From assembly GCA_015060705.1 (NCBI GenBank), contig SUXY01000012.1, positions 1 through 55,159 of the forward strand: a stretch of 55,159 nt of DNA, in the 5' to 3' direction. Positions 8,369 to 19,547 of this stretch are shown in pieces. Every line of letters starts with the position of its first letter. The stretch's first letter is position 1. Source of the stretch: Bacteroides sp. Its GTDB lineage: Bacteria; Bacteroidota; Bacteroidia; Bacteroidales; Bacteroidaceae. The notes beneath the pieces are model-generated. The model did no database searches. It saw nothing but the letters and a program-made list of their open reading frames with translations, and was not told the origin of the DNA. The position numbers and the translations under genes were made by a program.

Positions 8369-9829
8369 TTAGAATTTTGGACGTCCCACAAGTCTACCCT
8401 TTTCAATAGCACTTACGTCGTCGATTACCATCTGCAAAGATACGTTTCTATTTTCGAAGCGTGCTCTTTCTTCGAACTTCGCACGATGCAAGTCGCGGAG
8501 TTCATTGCTGAACGGCAAGTTACCCATTTCAAGGATACGGATAGCACCGTCGTTGTCACGGGCAGGAAGAACCTTACCAGCGTTATGACGGTTCGGAGCG
8601 AACGGAATATCGAGAATACCAGCCTGAAATGCAGCAACAGTACCTACAGCGATATCGCCCTTACCCAATACTTCTACTCTATCCATGATGCAACGTACTT
8701 CCGATTCGATGATTGTGCTTTCCAATACTACTTGTGGAATTTCACGCAAGTCTTGGTCACGCAACATAGAGATTACCTGCTTAGTTGCTCTCAAACCGCA
8801 TGCATTTGCTTCCTTGGTAGGAACACCGTAAGCTTCGTGTGGAGTCTTTACGATAACCTTGGTTGCCTTTGAAAGTGCAGCAGCAGCCGAACCCCAAGAG
8901 ATTACACCGAATGCCTTAGATTCGTCTTGTGGGAAACCACCCATCCATTGGTGGAATACAGTTGTTACGCGTACATCGTCATAACCATACTTGTGGAGGT
9001 ATTCGCGAGTCATCTTGGCCAAGCAACGCATAGCAGCTACGTCCTGAATCAAGTTACCGCACTGGCCATAACCTACTGTGATATCCTTCACACCTTGTTC
9101 TGCAGCCAACAATGCTTCGATGATAGCCACACTATTAGAGATACATGGAGGAATCAGTGTACCAGTCAAAGGACCGAACGGTTCACGGTTGATGCTTACA
9201 CCAGCTTCTTCGTACATACCTACCAAACGGTCAGTATACTGCCAGTACTTGATAGTCTGTTCGATAGAGTGATTCTTGGAATATGGGATGTTGTAAGAGA
9301 TACCACCACCTTCGTAAGAAGTAAAACCACCTGCGATAGCGATTTCTGTCAACAAACGAGCATCCGGAGTACCGTGACGAACCTGTACCGGATTTTTCAA
9401 TGCTGAAGTCACCATACGGCAAACCTTAGCACCATAGTTTACAGCCGGGAAACCGTTCAACATCGAACGACCTGAAGCCTGACTCTTTTCGATACCTACC
9501 TGACATTCGTTGTAACGGTTCAAACGAGTATAACTGTCAATAGTAGTAGGCAACAAGTCTGCACCACCTTCGTTTTCCAAATATTGCAACAGTTCAATCT
9601 GTTCCTGGTACAAAGCTACACCAGCACGAGGTTGAACCAATGTGATACCTTCCTTTTCAGCTTTCGCCAATTTTTCACCGAAGCGTCTTTCCTTTTCGAT
9701 AGACAACTGATAGTCTACTGCTTCCTGAAAATCAATATCCTGACCGGTAGGCCATTGTTGAAGCACTTCCGCACGTTCTTTCATGAACAAGTCATCAGGA
9801 ATTCTCTGGTTTTTTAATTCTCTATCCAT
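8369..9829 (-). CDS. glmE: methylaspartate mutase, epsilon (catalytic) subunit
   Basis: GlmE is the TIM-barrel subunit of the coenzyme-B12-dependent glutamate mutase. With GlmS it converts L-glutamate to (2S,3S)-3-methylaspartate, the first step of this fermentation route. The 486 residues match the family length, and long conserved stretches such as [15 protein letters not shown] and [17 protein letters not shown] are present. Gene order glmS-glmL-glmE matches characterised clusters. Gaps are 51 bases to glmL and 90 bases to mal. Confidence 0.96.
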   Translation of the reverse strand: MDRELKNQRIPDDLFMKERAEVLQQWPTGQDIDFQEAVDYQLSIEKERRFGEKLAKAEKEGITLVQPRAGVALYQEQIELLQYLENEGGADLLPTTIDSYTRLNRYNECQVGIEKSQASGRSMLNGFPAVNYGAKVCRMVTSALKNPVQVRHGTPDARLLTEIAIAGGFTSYEGGGISYNIPYSKNHSIEQTIKYWQYTDRLVGMYEEAGVSINREPFGPLTGTLIPPCISNSVAIIEALLAAEQGVKDITVGYGQCGNLIQDVAAMRCLAKMTREYLHKYGYDDVRVTTVFHQWMGGFPQDESKAFGVISWGSAAAALSKATKVIVKTPHEAYGVPTKEANACGLRATKQVISMLRDQDLREIPQVVLESTIIESEVRCIMDRVEVLGKGDIAVGTVAAFQAGILDIPFAPNRHNAGKVLPARDNDGAIRILEMGNLPFSNELRDLHRAKFEERARFENRNVSLQMVIDDVSAIEKGRLVGRPKF

Positions 9830-9880
9830 ATGTATTCAGATTTAATTTTTTCTTTGATTATTTATGTAATACGGTTGTTG

Positions 9881-11275
9881 TCAAGCTAACTCTACGGTTT
9901 CCTTATCCAACAATTCGAAAGCCAACTCTGGATTAATCGCCCGAAGAAGTCCCATGGAGGCAAAAATGTACTTCTGGTCGAGGTAGAACTTCGGATTGCG
10001 TGGCTTGGTACATTCCGGATGTACGAAGTCGTACAAACAGCCCTTCAGGATTTCCTGCGGACGGCGACTGTTACGGAGAACTCCACCGATACCAATGACA
10101 CAAGGAACATTCATCAAGTCCTTTCCTTCCAACGTATGCATCAAGCCTAACGGAGTAAACACATCTGCGATACGGCCACAATGACGTTCTACAGCCATTG
10201 AAACGGCCGAACGACCCAAGAATTCTTCTAAACCTTCTTCTTCAGAGCCTGGAGCAGCCAATGTATCCGGATGGGAAGTACACAAATCCACCCATGCCTT
10301 TACTTGCTGCATGTACTCATTTTCGGGCTGATTAGCCCCAGGAATCTGTTCATAAACATGTGTCAAGCTATAACGCATACCCAAGTCACCTTCTACTGTA
10401 CGCTTCATCCAAGGTTCCGGCAATCCCTTCATCATGGTATTGTCCACCGTCGGCTCACCGGATGCCATGGAATAGACATCGGTGGTAGCACCACCTATAT
10501 CAACAGCCAACAAATCACCACGACCCGCCTGAGTCTTTGTACCCTTGCTCAACAATTCGCAAGCATGGAGTACAGCCAATGGAGTCGGAATGATTTTATA
10601 AGGTGTCATACCTTGAAGAATATTCAAACCTTTCGCCTCGATAATACGTGAAATGAAAAGTTGTCGGATGGCATCGCGTGCAGGCTCGATGTTGAGCTTA
10701 TTGAATTGAGGCATCACGTTTTCGGTAATCACGAAATCCTTTCCCGCTTCTTCGAATATCGTTCTGATTTCGTCGGAAGCACTCTTGTTACCAGCAATGA
10801 TGGTTGTAAACGGACGGTCAATAGCCACCAAACGCTTGGCATTGGCTATGATAACCTCCTTATTTCCTCCATCGGTACCACCACAAAGCAATACCAAATC
10901 AGGATTGATATCGTAAATTTCCTGTTGTTCAGCGCCGCTGATTTCATAAGCAAAAGTTTTGGCCACCTTTGCTCCCGCATTGGATGCCGCAGTACGCGCA
11001 GCTTTAGCTGTAAGATCAGGAACCAAGCCCAAAGCAACCATTTTCAATCCACCGGCAGCCGAACTGCACACTAACAGTTCATCATACTTAAAACCGGCAC
11101 AAAGATTGCCTTCACGGTCTTCAGTCAAGCGGTCGAACGCTTCCTGAAAGCCCTGCATAACGTCTGTCTCAATCGTTGTAAAAGCTTGAGAGGTTCCTAG
11201 AATTCTTCTTTGATCCCCGTCGATTGCAGTCAGTTTGGTATAAGTACTGCCTACATCAACCGTCAAAATGTTCAT
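9881..11275 (-). CDS. glmL: glutamate mutase reactivating factor GlmL/MutL
   Basis: An ASKHA-fold ATPase-like protein (464 residues) of the MutL/GlmL family. It is thought to reactivate the B12 mutase by exchanging damaged cofactor. The phosphate-1 loop VDVGSTYTKLTAIDG is at the very N-terminus, and a second nucleotide-binding segment LLAVDIGGATTDVYS lies near residue 255. Its place between glmS (17-base gap) and glmE supports the assignment. Confidence 0.95.
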   Translation of the reverse strand: MNILTVDVGSTYTKLTAIDGDQRRILGTSQAFTTIETDVMQGFQEAFDRLTEDREGNLCAGFKYDELLVCSSAAGGLKMVALGLVPDLTAKAARTAASNAGAKVAKTFAYEISGAEQQEIYDINPDLVLLCGGTDGGNKEVIIANAKRLVAIDRPFTTIIAGNKSASDEIRTIFEEAGKDFVITENVMPQFNKLNIEPARDAIRQLFISRIIEAKGLNILQGMTPYKIIPTPLAVLHACELLSKGTKTQAGRGDLLAVDIGGATTDVYSMASGEPTVDNTMMKGLPEPWMKRTVEGDLGMRYSLTHVYEQIPGANQPENEYMQQVKAWVDLCTSHPDTLAAPGSEEEGLEEFLGRSAVSMAVERHCGRIADVFTPLGLMHTLEGKDLMNVPCVIGIGGVLRNSRRPQEILKGCLYDFVHPECTKPRNPKFYLDQKYIFASMGLLRAINPELAFELLDKETVELA

Positions 11276-11292
11276 AGTTTGTTAGAATTGAA

Positions 11293-11706
11293 TCAATCTA
11301 TACCCAATGTTTTCTTCAAATCAATGATTGTTTCTTCAATAGGTGTACTAGGCGGGTAAACGAAATCGAATCCCATAGCGAGGAAGCGTTGTTTCACATC
11401 GTCGAAGTTCTGCTTACCTACTACAAGGTTACCACCTACAAAGAGAGGCATTTCCTTCAAACCTGCTTCATCACACTTCTGACGAAGGCCCATACAGTCG
11501 ATTTCACCATGACCATAAAGAGAAGACACCAAGATAGCATCCGCATTTGTTTCAACAGCAGCATCGATGAATTCTTCCTGAGAAACCATCACACCTAGGT
11601 TTACTACATTAAAACCTGAGTTGGTCAGTGTCAAATCAATAATCTTGTTACCTACTGCATGTGCATCGGCTCCAATAACTCCAATTACAATTGTTTTTTT
11701 GTCCAT
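11293..11706 (-). CDS. glmS: methylaspartate mutase, sigma (B12-binding) subunit
   Basis: The small cobalamin-binding subunit of glutamate mutase. From the ATG at 11706 it is 137 residues, the usual size, and carries the base-off B12 motif D14-x-H16-xx-G19 (ADAHAVGNK), where the His is the lower cobalt ligand. The SLYGHGE and GGNLVVG segments are also typical. An upstream in-frame start at 11739 was rejected because it lies inside the promoter at 11737-11744. It is the first gene of the operon. Confidence 0.96.
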   Translation of the reverse strand: MDKKTIVIGVIGADAHAVGNKIIDLTLTNSGFNVVNLGVMVSQEEFIDAAVETNADAILVSSLYGHGEIDCMGLRQKCDEAGLKEMPLFVGGNLVVGKQNFDDVKQRFLAMGFDFVYPPSTPIEETIIDLKKTLGID

Positions 11707-11736
11707 AGCATTTAATATGATTTTTGTAACACGATA

Positions 11737-11768
11737 CAAACGTACTGCCTTTTTTTAGATTGAACAAA
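11737..11768 (-). promoter_or_regulatory. consensus promoter of the methylaspartate operon
   Basis: On the minus strand TTTG (11765-11768), a 20-base spacer and TACGTTTG (11737-11744) match the Bacteroidetes promoter at both boxes. It lies 31 bases before the glmS ATG. The 14 bases from the -33 box (TTTGTTCAATCTAA) also occur at the -33 position of the promoter at 33668-33698. Confidence 0.75.
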
Positions 11769-11850
11769 CCTTTCCCCTCTTTTTTTTATTTTAAGTGAAT
11801 ATTCATAAGAAAAAACATACTTTTTATCGACGGGTTTCAAACTTTATATC

Positions 11851-11858
11851 TACCTTTG
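11851..11858 (+). promoter_or_regulatory. -7 box of the fumarase gene
   Basis: TACCTTTG matches TAnnTTTG and lies 42 bases before the ATG at 11901. The -33 region is poor. The promoter is divergent from that of the methylaspartate operon, within a shared 194-base spacer. Confidence 0.5.
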
Positions 11859-11900
11859 TAAATTGAAAGAGAATTTTTATAATCTTAAAAACATATTTCT

Positions 11901-13544
11901 ATGGCAACAACACCCGAATTCAAGTATGCCCCGATGTTCCAAACGGGCAAAGATGAAACAGAGTACTATCTCCTCACCAAAGAAGGAGTATCAGTAGCTG
12001 AATTCAACGGCAAGGAAGTGCTCATGGTATCTCAGGAAGCACTCACCACACTTACTCAACAAGCTTTTTATGACGTTTCTTTCCATATGCGCCGTGCACA
12101 CAATGAGCAAGTGGCCAAGATTTTGAATGACCCTGAATCTTCTGACAACGACAAGTATGTAGCTCTCGCCATGCTCCGCAATGCCGAAGTGGCTAGCAAG
12201 GGCCAATTGCCTATCTGTCAGGATACCGGTACCGCTATCATCCATGGCGAAAAGGGACAACGCGTATGGACTGACTTCTGCGATGAAGAAGCGCTCTCGC
12301 GTGGTGTATATAACGTATATACTCAGGAAAACTTGCGTTATTCTCAGAACGCTCCTCTCACCATGTACGATGAAGTGAACACCCGTTGCAACCTTCCGGC
12401 CCAGATAGACATCGAAGCTACAGAAGGCGACGAATACAAGTTCCTCTTCATTGCGAAAGGCGGTGGTTCGGCCAACAAGACTTACCTCTATCAAGAAACC
12501 AAAGCTTTGTTGAACCCTGAAAAGCTGATTCCATTCTGCGTAGAAAAGATCAAGTCATTGGGTACAGCAGCTTGTCCTCCTTATCATATTGCTTTCGTTG
12601 TAGGTGGTACCAGCGTAGAACGTAATTTGTTGACAGTAAAATTGGCTTCCACTCACTTCTACGACAACTTACCAACTACCGGTGACGAAACAGGTCGTGC
12701 CTTCCGTGATATCGAATTGGAAAAGATTTTGACCGAAGAAGCACACCGCATCGGTTTGGGCGCTCAGTTCGGTGGTAAGTACATTTGCCACGACATCCGC
12801 GTGGTACGTTTGCCTCGTCATGGCGGTTCTTGTCCAGTTGGTATGGGCGTAAGCTGTTCGGCTGACCGTAACATCAAAGCGAAAATCAACAAGGAAGGTC
12901 TTTGGATTGAAAAGATGGACAATGCTCCATACGAATTGATTCCGGAAGCATTGCGTCAAGCAGGCGAAGGCGATGCTATCCAAATCGACCTCGACCAACC
13001 GATTGCTAATGTTTGCAAGGAATTGTCAAAGTATCCGGTGGCTACCCGTGTAAGCCTCAACGGTACCATCATCGTAGCTCGTGACATCGCTCACGCCAAG
13101 TTGTACGAACGCCTCACATCGGGTCAAGGCTTGCCTGAATATTTCAAGAACCATCCGGTATATTACGCAGGTCCGGCCAAGACTCCGGCAGGTATGCCTT
13201 GCGGTTCGATGGGACCGACTACCGCTCAACGTATGGACCCATACGTAGATCCATTCCAAGCTGCAGGTGGCTCCATGATCATGATTGCCAAGGGTAACCG
13301 TTCACAACAGGTAACAGATGCTTGTCAAAAGCATGGCGGTTTCTACCTCGGTTCCATCGGTGGTCCAGCAGCCCTTCTTGCTCAAGAAAACATCAAGAGT
13401 ATCGAATGTGTGGAATATCCGGAACTCGGCATGGAAGCTGTATGGAAGATCCGCGTAGAAAACTTCCCGGCATTCATCTTGGTAGACGATAAGGGCAATG
13501 ACTTCTTCAAGCAGTTGAAGCCATGGACTCCTTGCTGTAAATAA
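11901..13544 (+). CDS. fumA: class I (4Fe-4S) fumarate hydratase, possible mesaconase
   Basis: A 547-residue class I hydratase that adds water to fumarate. Cluster-binding cysteines are visible in LPICQDTGT (C106), in AACPPYH and in GGSCPVGMG. Codon use is strongly biased like that of the neighbouring fermentation genes. In Bacteroidales this enzyme usually serves the fumarate/succinate pathway. Class I fumarases are also known to hydrate mesaconate to citramalate, and the gene is divergent from an operon whose product is mesaconate, so a second role as mesaconase is reasonable. That role is inference. It ends at a strong terminator. Confidence 0.95.
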   Translation: MATTPEFKYAPMFQTGKDETEYYLLTKEGVSVAEFNGKEVLMVSQEALTTLTQQAFYDVSFHMRRAHNEQVAKILNDPESSDNDKYVALAMLRNAEVASKGQLPICQDTGTAIIHGEKGQRVWTDFCDEEALSRGVYNVYTQENLRYSQNAPLTMYDEVNTRCNLPAQIDIEATEGDEYKFLFIAKGGGSANKTYLYQETKALLNPEKLIPFCVEKIKSLGTAACPPYHIAFVVGGTSVERNLLTVKLASTHFYDNLPTTGDETGRAFRDIELEKILTEEAHRIGLGAQFGGKYICHDIRVVRLPRHGGSCPVGMGVSCSADRNIKAKINKEGLWIEKMDNAPYELIPEALRQAGEGDAIQIDLDQPIANVCKELSKYPVATRVSLNGTIIVARDIAHAKLYERLTSGQGLPEYFKNHPVYYAGPAKTPAGMPCGSMGPTTAQRMDPYVDPFQAAGGSMIMIAKGNRSQQVTDACQKHGGFYLGSIGGPAALLAQENIKSIECVEYPELGMEAVWKIRVENFPAFILVDDKGNDFFKQLKPWTPCCK

Positions 13545-13568
13545 GTTTTTGAATTCTCAGTGAAGTGA

Positions 13569-13597
13569 CCCCAAAGTTTTTTGTCCAAACTTTGGGG
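13569..13597 (+). terminator. terminator after fumarase
   Basis: An 11-bp perfect inverted repeat CCCCAAAGTTT/AAACTTTGGGG with a 7-base loop is followed by TTTATTTTATT on the plus strand. Confidence 0.85.
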
Positions 13598-13628
13598 TTT
13601 ATTTTATTCTACTCATAAATAAATAAAA

Positions 13629-13656
13629 CAAAGGCGGAACGACATGTCCGCCTTTG
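13629..13656. terminator. second hairpin between fumarase and PBP1A
   Basis: A 10-bp perfect repeat CAAAGGCGGA/TCCGCCTTTG with an 8-base loop. On the minus strand the bases that follow (TTTTATTTATTTATG) are T-rich, so it may back up the PBP1A terminator; on the plus strand the T-tract is weak. Confidence 0.6.
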
Positions 13657-13695
13657 CTATTTGTTATAACTTGCATTTAAAAGTTGAATCTACCA

Positions 13696-13731
13696 AATAA
13701 GGGGGTGTGCCGTTCAGCATACCCCCTTATT
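13696..13731 (-). terminator. terminator after PBP1A
   Basis: A 15-bp stem (AATAAGGGGGTGTGC/GCATACCCCCTTATT, one G-T pair) with loop CGTTCA lies immediately after the PBP1A stop, which is at 13733. Confidence 0.8.
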
Positions 13732-13732
13732 T

Positions 13733-16075
13733 TTATTGGAACAAGTTATCCAATCCTGCTTTCTCCTCTATAGCTGGAGCCTCATCGTCCGCTAAGATAT
13801 CCTTACACGGATCAAAGTTATGAGGGATAGCAAAAGTATCCGTTTGCAAATAGCCCAAAGACTTATCCGCATAGACCTTATTCATATAAAGCCCCCAAAT
13901 CGGAAGAGCCATTTCAGCACCTTGACCGTCGCGCATATTGTCGAAATGGATGTCACGCTCTTCACCTCCTACCCATACACCAGAAACAAGTGACGGAGTG
14001 AATCCCATAAACCAACCATCCGAGTTATTGTTGGTAGTACCGGTCTTACCACCCATATCGGCTTTTATCCCATACACACGGCGTACACGTCCACCCGTAC
14101 CTTCATTGATAACAGCACGGAGCATCACCAACATTTTATATACGCTTTCTTCACTAATCACTTCTTCCATATGAGGAGTGAATTCGGCTACTACATTACC
14201 CTCATTGTCCTCAATGCGGCTGACGAAGAGCGGAGCAGTTCGGATACCTCTGTTAGCAAAGGCAGTATAAGCGCTCACCATTTCACCGACTGAAATTTCA
14301 CAAGGTCCCAAACAAAGCGAAACGACCGGATCAATCTGCTGATTCTTCACACCGAACGAATGAATTAGACGCTTCAACTGATAAGGACTTAATTTACTCA
14401 TCAAGTAAGCAGTAATCCAGTTATCCGAGTTGGCCAAGCCCCATTTCACGGTTACCATTTCACCATAACGCTTGTTATTGGCATTACGAGGGCTCCAAGG
14501 CTTTCCATTCTCATCAATCAGTGTTTGTTCCACATGACGAGTTTCATCACAAGGAGAGAAACCGTTTTCCATCGCTAATGTATAAACATAAGGCTTGATA
14601 GTAGAGCCCACTTGACGACGACCTACATTGGCCATATCATACTGGAAGTAATTATAATTAGTACCACCAACGTATGCTTTCACATAACCGGTAATCGGGT
14701 CCATTGACATGAAACCGGTACGCAAGAAGTGCTTGTAATAGCGCAACGAATCCATCGGTGTCATGATTGTATCTTTTTCACCTTGATAAGTGAACACAGT
14801 CATTTCCTGCGGAGTATTGAACGCCTTACGGATTTCGGCTTCACTCGCACCAGCCTTTTTCATTCCACGGTAACGGTCGGTCAAACGCATCGCCTTATCC
14901 ATGATAGCATTCACCTCTTCTTCAGTCAACTTACTGGTAAATGGAGCCGTCTTTCTCTTGGCCTTTGCCCGGAAGAAACGATCCTGCAAGCCTGTCTTCG
15001 GAGTCGCGATGTGCTCTTGTACAGCCTCTTCGGCATAGCGTTGCATACGCGAATCGATAGTGGTATAAATCTTCAACCCATCGGTATAAAGGTTATAGTT
15101 CGTTCCGTCCTTCTTGGTGTTCTTGGCACACCATCCATAAAGTGGATCGGTTTCCCAAGCTAAAGAATCTTCGTAATATTGCTGCATCTGCCAACCACGA
15201 TAGTTCTTCTTTATCGGTTCCTTGGCATTGAGTACTCCACGCAAGTATTCACGGAAATAAGTAGCCAGTCCTTCTTTATGGTCTACCCTACGATATCTCA
15301 ATTCGAGAGGTTCCTTCATCAAAGAATCTGCCTCTGCCTCGGATAGATGTCCTGCTCTGACCATCTGTCCCAGCACCACGTTTCTACGTCCTTTGGCACG
15401 TTCGTTAAAACGACGAGGATTGAAATAAGAAGGATTCTTACACATACCTACCAAAGTAGCCGCTTCAAGGATATTCAAATCCTTCGGTTCCTTAGAAAAA
15501 TAAGTATTGGAAGCAGTCTTGATACCCACCGCATTGTTCAAAAAGTCAAACTTATTGAGGTACATGGTCAAAATCTCTTCCTTTGTATAATAACGTTCCA
15601 ACTGAACTGCAATCACCCATTCGATAGGCTTCTGCATCAAACGTTCCAACACGCTACCCGCCTGTTCCGAATAGAACTGCTTGGCCAACTGCTGTGTAAT
15701 AGTACTACCCCCACCTGCATTCTTCTGCATCAAAATACCACGTTTCACAATAGCACGAACCAAAGCACGTGCATCAATGCCCGAGTGTTCTGCAAAACGC
15801 TCATCTTCAGTAGCTATCAACGCATTCACCAAATGAGGTGACAAATCCTCATATCCCACATAGATACGATTTTCTGTACTATATGAATAAGTACCCATTG
15901 TAACACCATCATCCGAAATAATCTGGGTAGCAAACTTCAGATTCGGATTTTCAAGTTCTTCAACAGGAGGCACATAACCAATCTTTCCCTTGGCAATGGC
16001 TGTAAAAATAAGGCCAACGCCCGCAATTACCAAAAACAATAACGCCCACAGCGTAAATATCAATGTCTTTCTCAT
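13733..16075 (-). CDS. mrcA: bifunctional penicillin-binding protein 1A (GT51 + transpeptidase)
   Basis: A class A PBP that polymerises and cross-links peptidoglycan outside the inner membrane. It has an N-terminal membrane anchor (LIFTLWALLFLVIAGVGLIF), a GT51 domain with ATEDERFAEHSGID and GGSTITQQLAKQFYSEQ, and a transpeptidase domain with all three motifs: STIK, SDN (ANSDNWITAY) and KTGTT. The 780-residue length is normal. It is monocistronic, between strong terminators and a TAnnTTTG promoter, and divergent from pyrB. Confidence 0.95.
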   Translation of the reverse strand: MRKTLIFTLWALLFLVIAGVGLIFTAIAKGKIGYVPPVEELENPNLKFATQIISDDGVTMGTYSYSTENRIYVGYEDLSPHLVNALIATEDERFAEHSGIDARALVRAIVKRGILMQKNAGGGSTITQQLAKQFYSEQAGSVLERLMQKPIEWVIAVQLERYYTKEEILTMYLNKFDFLNNAVGIKTASNTYFSKEPKDLNILEAATLVGMCKNPSYFNPRRFNERAKGRRNVVLGQMVRAGHLSEAEADSLMKEPLELRYRRVDHKEGLATYFREYLRGVLNAKEPIKKNYRGWQMQQYYEDSLAWETDPLYGWCAKNTKKDGTNYNLYTDGLKIYTTIDSRMQRYAEEAVQEHIATPKTGLQDRFFRAKAKRKTAPFTSKLTEEEVNAIMDKAMRLTDRYRGMKKAGASEAEIRKAFNTPQEMTVFTYQGEKDTIMTPMDSLRYYKHFLRTGFMSMDPITGYVKAYVGGTNYNYFQYDMANVGRRQVGSTIKPYVYTLAMENGFSPCDETRHVEQTLIDENGKPWSPRNANNKRYGEMVTVKWGLANSDNWITAYLMSKLSPYQLKRLIHSFGVKNQQIDPVVSLCLGPCEISVGEMVSAYTAFANRGIRTAPLFVSRIEDNEGNVVAEFTPHMEEVISEESVYKMLVMLRAVINEGTGGRVRRVYGIKADMGGKTGTTNNNSDGWFMGFTPSLVSGVWVGGEERDIHFDNMRDGQGAEMALPIWGLYMNKVYADKSLGYLQTDTFAIPHNFDPCKDILADDEAPAIEEKAGLDNLFQ

Positions 16076-16100
16076 AACCTGCGTATGTGATTAAACGCTG

Positions 16101-16108
16101 CAAAAATA
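16101..16108 (-). promoter_or_regulatory. -7 box for PBP1A
   Basis: On the minus strand this reads TATTTTTG, a TAnnTTTG match 25 bases upstream of the PBP1A start. No clear -33 box. A near-match for pyrB on the plus strand is TACCTTTA at 16192-16199. Confidence 0.45.
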
Positions 16109-16234
16109 ACGAAAAACTTTGAGATAGACGTTGTTTCTAACAAAGTTCAACGAAATATCTGTCGAACGTTCGTCTTTTTATTATTTTTTTATACCTTTAC
16201 ACTCTCGAAAGTGAACATAATAACATACTCTGAT

Positions 16235-17179
16235 ATGGAAAACCGAAGTTTAGTAACGATTGCCGAACATTCCAAAGAGAAAATCCTCTATTTGTTGGAA
16301 ATGGCAAGAGAATTCGAAAAGAAACCGAACCGCAAGATTCTTGACGGAAAGGTAGTAGCTACCCTTTTCTTTGAACCTTCTACCCGAACCCGATTAAGTT
16401 TTGAAACTGCAGCCAACCGTTTAGGTGCTCGTGTCATTGGCTTTACCGACCCGAAAGCAACCAGTTCATCTAAGGGGGAAACCTTGAAAGATACGATTAT
16501 CATGGTAAGCAATTATGCCGATATCATCGTAATGCGTCATTATTTGGAAGGTGCGGCTCGCTATGCCAGCGAAGTAACCAATGCTCCGATTGTCAATGCG
16601 GGAGACGGTTCCAATCAACATCCTTCCCAAACCATGTTGGACCTTTATTCCATCTACAAGACTCAAGGCACACTGGAGAATCTGAACATTTATATGGTAG
16701 GAGACTTGAAGTATGGACGTACTGTACATTCACTCTTAATGGCAATGCGCCATTTTAATCCGACTTTCCATTTCATTGCTCCGGATGAATTGAAAATGCC
16801 GGAAGAATACAAATTATATTGCAGCGAACATGGCATCAAATATGTAGAACATACCGAATTCGACGAAGACATTATCGCTGAAGCTGACATACTCTACATG
16901 ACACGTGTTCAACGTGAACGTTTTACCGATTTGATGGAATACGAACGAGTGAAAGATGTCTATATCTTAAAGAACGACATGTTGAAGAATTCTCGCGATA
17001 ACCTTCGTATCCTCCACCCGCTCCCACGTGTAAATGAAATTGCTTACGATGTGGACGAAAATCCAAAGGCATATTATTTCCAACAAGCCCAGAATGGGCT
17101 ATATGCTCGCCAAGCGATTCTCTGTGATGTATTGGGCATTACATTGGATGATGTAATCGAAGATGGCAAGAAATATTAA
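16235..17179 (+). CDS. pyrB: aspartate carbamoyltransferase, catalytic chain
   Basis: PyrB joins carbamoyl phosphate and aspartate in pyrimidine synthesis. The carbamoyl-phosphate motif [11 protein letters not shown] and the HPLPRVNEI motif are intact. I start at the ATG at 16235, giving 314 residues; the in-frame GTG at 16211 would add eight residues not seen in the family. It is followed after 14 bases by pyrI, so the holoenzyme is encoded as an operon. Confidence 0.96.
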   Translation: MENRSLVTIAEHSKEKILYLLEMAREFEKKPNRKILDGKVVATLFFEPSTRTRLSFETAANRLGARVIGFTDPKATSSSKGETLKDTIIMVSNYADIIVMRHYLEGAARYASEVTNAPIVNAGDGSNQHPSQTMLDLYSIYKTQGTLENLNIYMVGDLKYGRTVHSLLMAMRHFNPTFHFIAPDELKMPEEYKLYCSEHGIKYVEHTEFDEDIIAEADILYMTRVQRERFTDLMEYERVKDVYILKNDMLKNSRDNLRILHPLPRVNEIAYDVDENPKAYYFQQAQNGLYARQAILCDVLGITLDDVIEDGKKY

Positions 17180-17193
17180 AATCAGAAAAAACA

Positions 17194-17655
17194 ATGAAGA
17201 ATCATTTAGAAGAATTACAAGTAGCCGCTCTACAAAACGGTACTGTTATCGACCATATACCCACCGACAAGCTATTCACTATCGTCAGCTTGCTAGGTTT
17301 GAAGAACTCAGATTCGAACATCACTATCGGCAACAACCTTGATAGTAAGAAATTAGGAAAAAAAGGACTCATCAAAGTAGCAGACCGTTTCTTCAGCGAC
17401 GAAGAAATCAGCCGTCTCTCCATTGTTGCCCCTAATGTTCAGCTGAACATTATCCGTGATTATGAAGTAGTAGAGAAGAAACAAGTCATCATGCCGGATG
17501 TAGTAAAGGGTATTGTAAAGTGTGGTAATCCTAAGTGTATCACCAACAATGAACCGATGACCACTATCTTTCACGTACTTTGCAAAGAAAGCGGTTTATT
17601 GAAATGCCATTATTGCGAAAAGGAACAGAACAAGGAAACGGTTAAGTTACTATGA
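17194..17655 (+). CDS. pyrI: aspartate carbamoyltransferase, regulatory chain
   Basis: The 153-residue regulatory subunit, which binds nucleotide effectors and a structural zinc. The four zinc cysteines are visible near the C-terminus in CGNPKC and CHYCE, with a further Cys in VLCKES. Its stop overlaps the start of the flavin reductase gene (ATGA at 17652-17655), so the three genes form one transcript. Confidence 0.95.
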   Translation: MKNHLEELQVAALQNGTVIDHIPTDKLFTIVSLLGLKNSDSNITIGNNLDSKKLGKKGLIKVADRFFSDEEISRLSIVAPNVQLNIIRDYEVVEKKQVIMPDVVKGIVKCGNPKCITNNEPMTTIFHVLCKESGLLKCHYCEKEQNKETVKLL

Positions 17656-18221
17656 AAGAAGACTGGAAACCGGGAACCATGATTTATCCGCTACCCGCCG
17701 TTTTGGTCAGTTGCGGAAGCACGGAAGAGGAATACAATATCATTACCGTAGCATGGACAGGTACTATCTGCTCCAATCCACCGATGTGCTATATCTCGGT
17801 ACGTCCGGAACGTCATTCGTACGACATCATCAAACGGAACATGGAGTTTGTCATCAACCTGACCACTGAAAACATGGCCTTTGCTACTGATTGGTGCGGT
17901 GTCCGTTCAGGCAGGGACTACAACAAGTTCGAGGAGATGAAACTTACTCCCGGGAAAGCCAAGACTGTCAGTGCTCCTATCATTGAAGAATCGCCGTTGT
18001 GTATTGAATGTCGAGTAAAGGAAATTGTTTCCCTCGGCTCACATGACATGTTCATTGCAGATGTACTGAACGTCAAGGCAGACGAAAAATACATGAATAA
18101 AGAAACCGGAAAATTCGAACTGTCGGATGCCGATCCGTTAGTATACCTACATGGTGGATATTATGGATTGGGAAAGAAAATCGGCAAGTTCGGCTGGTCC
18201 GTGGAAAAGAAAAAGAAATAA
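17652..18221 (+). CDS. flavin reductase-like (FMN-binding split-barrel) protein
   Basis: A 189-residue flavoprotein of the flavin-reductase-like family. Evidence includes the [26 protein letters not shown] segment typical of the FMN-binding barrel and a C-terminal [15 protein letters not shown]. The natural substrate is not known; relatives reduce free flavins or other acceptors with NAD(P)H. The 4-base overlap with pyrI indicates coupling, although a pyrimidine role is not implied. Confidence 0.85.
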   Translation: MKEDWKPGTMIYPLPAVLVSCGSTEEEYNIITVAWTGTICSNPPMCYISVRPERHSYDIIKRNMEFVINLTTENMAFATDWCGVRSGRDYNKFEEMKLTPGKAKTVSAPIIEESPLCIECRVKEIVSLGSHDMFIADVLNVKADEKYMNKETGKFELSDADPLVYLHGGYYGLGKKIGKFGWSVEKKKK

Positions 18222-18242
18222 TCACATTTAAAAGTCAAGAAT

Positions 18243-19523
18243 ATGAAAAGAGACGAATTGATTTTTGATATCATTGAGAAGGAACATCAACGCCAATTGA
18301 AAGGCATCGAATTGATCGCTTCTGAAAACTTTGTAAGTGACCAAGTTATGCAAGCCATGGGTTCTTGCTTGACTAACAAATATGCGGAAGGTTACCCAGG
18401 CAAGCGTTATTACGGCGGTTGTGAAGTGGTAGACCAAAGCGAACGCATTGCCATCGAACGCCTGAAGGAAATCTTCGGTGCTGAATGGGCTAACGTACAA
18501 CCTCACTCTGGTGCACAAGCTAATGCAGCTGTTTTCTTGGCTGTTTTGAATCCTGGCGACAAGTTCATGGGCTTGAACTTGGCTCACGGCGGTCACCTTT
18601 CTCATGGTTCATTAGTAAATACATCAGGTATCATTTATACTCCATGTGAATATAACTTGAACGCTGAAACCGGTCGTGTAGACTACGATCAGATGGAAGA
18701 AGTAGCTCTCCGCGAAAAACCAAAGATGATTATCGGTGGCGGTTCTGCTTATTCTCGCGAATGGGACTACAAACGCATGCGTGAAATCGCTGATAAGGTA
18801 GGCGCTATCTTCTTGGTAGATATGGCTCACCCAGCAGGTTTGATCGCTGCCGGTTTGTTGGATAACCCTGTGAAATATGCTCACATTGTAACTTCTACTA
18901 CTCACAAGACACTTCGTGGTCCTCGTGGTGGTGTTATCATGATGGGCAAGGACTTCCCTAATCCATGGGGTAAGAAGACTCCGAAGGGTGAAATCAAGAT
19001 GATGTCACAATTGTTGGATTCAGCCGTATTCCCAGGTATCCAAGGTGGTCCATTGGAACATGTCATTGCAGCCAAGGCAGTAGCTTTCGGTGAAATCCTC
19101 CAGCCGGAATTCAAGGAATACGCAGCACAAGTAAAGAAGAATGCAGCTGTATTGGCACAAGCATTGGTAGACCGTGGCTTCACTATCGTATCAGGCGGTA
19201 CAGACAACCACTCTATGCTCGTTGACCTCCGCAGCAAGTATCCAGACTTGACAGGTAAGGTAGCAGAAAAGGCATTGGTTTCTGCCGACATCACCGTGAA
19301 CAAGAACATGGTTCCATTCGATAGCCGTTCAGCCTTCCAAACTTCAGGTATCCGTCTCGGTACTCCAGCCATCACTACTCGTGGCGCTAAGGAAGACTTG
19401 ATGATTGAAATTGCTGAAATGATTGAAACCGTTCTTTCTAACGTAGACAACGAAGAAGTAATTGCTCAGGTTCGTGCTAGAGTGAATGAAAAGATGAAGG
19501 CATATCCTTTGTTTGCTTATTGA
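18243..19523 (+). CDS. glyA: serine hydroxymethyltransferase
   Basis: A PLP enzyme that interconverts serine and glycine with tetrahydrofolate. Its 426 residues match the family length. The PLP lysine is K222 in [14 protein letters not shown], with D193 and H196 (DMAH) around the cofactor. The gene is 21 bases after the flavin reductase gene and ends at a hairpin terminator. Codon use suggests high expression. Confidence 0.97.
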   Translation: MKRDELIFDIIEKEHQRQLKGIELIASENFVSDQVMQAMGSCLTNKYAEGYPGKRYYGGCEVVDQSERIAIERLKEIFGAEWANVQPHSGAQANAAVFLAVLNPGDKFMGLNLAHGGHLSHGSLVNTSGIIYTPCEYNLNAETGRVDYDQMEEVALREKPKMIIGGGSAYSREWDYKRMREIADKVGAIFLVDMAHPAGLIAAGLLDNPVKYAHIVTSTTHKTLRGPRGGVIMMGKDFPNPWGKKTPKGEIKMMSQLLDSAVFPGIQGGPLEHVIAAKAVAFGEILQPEFKEYAAQVKKNAAVLAQALVDRGFTIVSGGTDNHSMLVDLRSKYPDLTGKVAEKALVSADITVNKNMVPFDSRSAFQTSGIRLGTPAITTRGAKEDLMIEIAEMIETVLSNVDNEEVIAQVRARVNEKMKAYPLFAY

Positions 19524-19547
19524 TTGAATAAATAAACACTAAACTAA

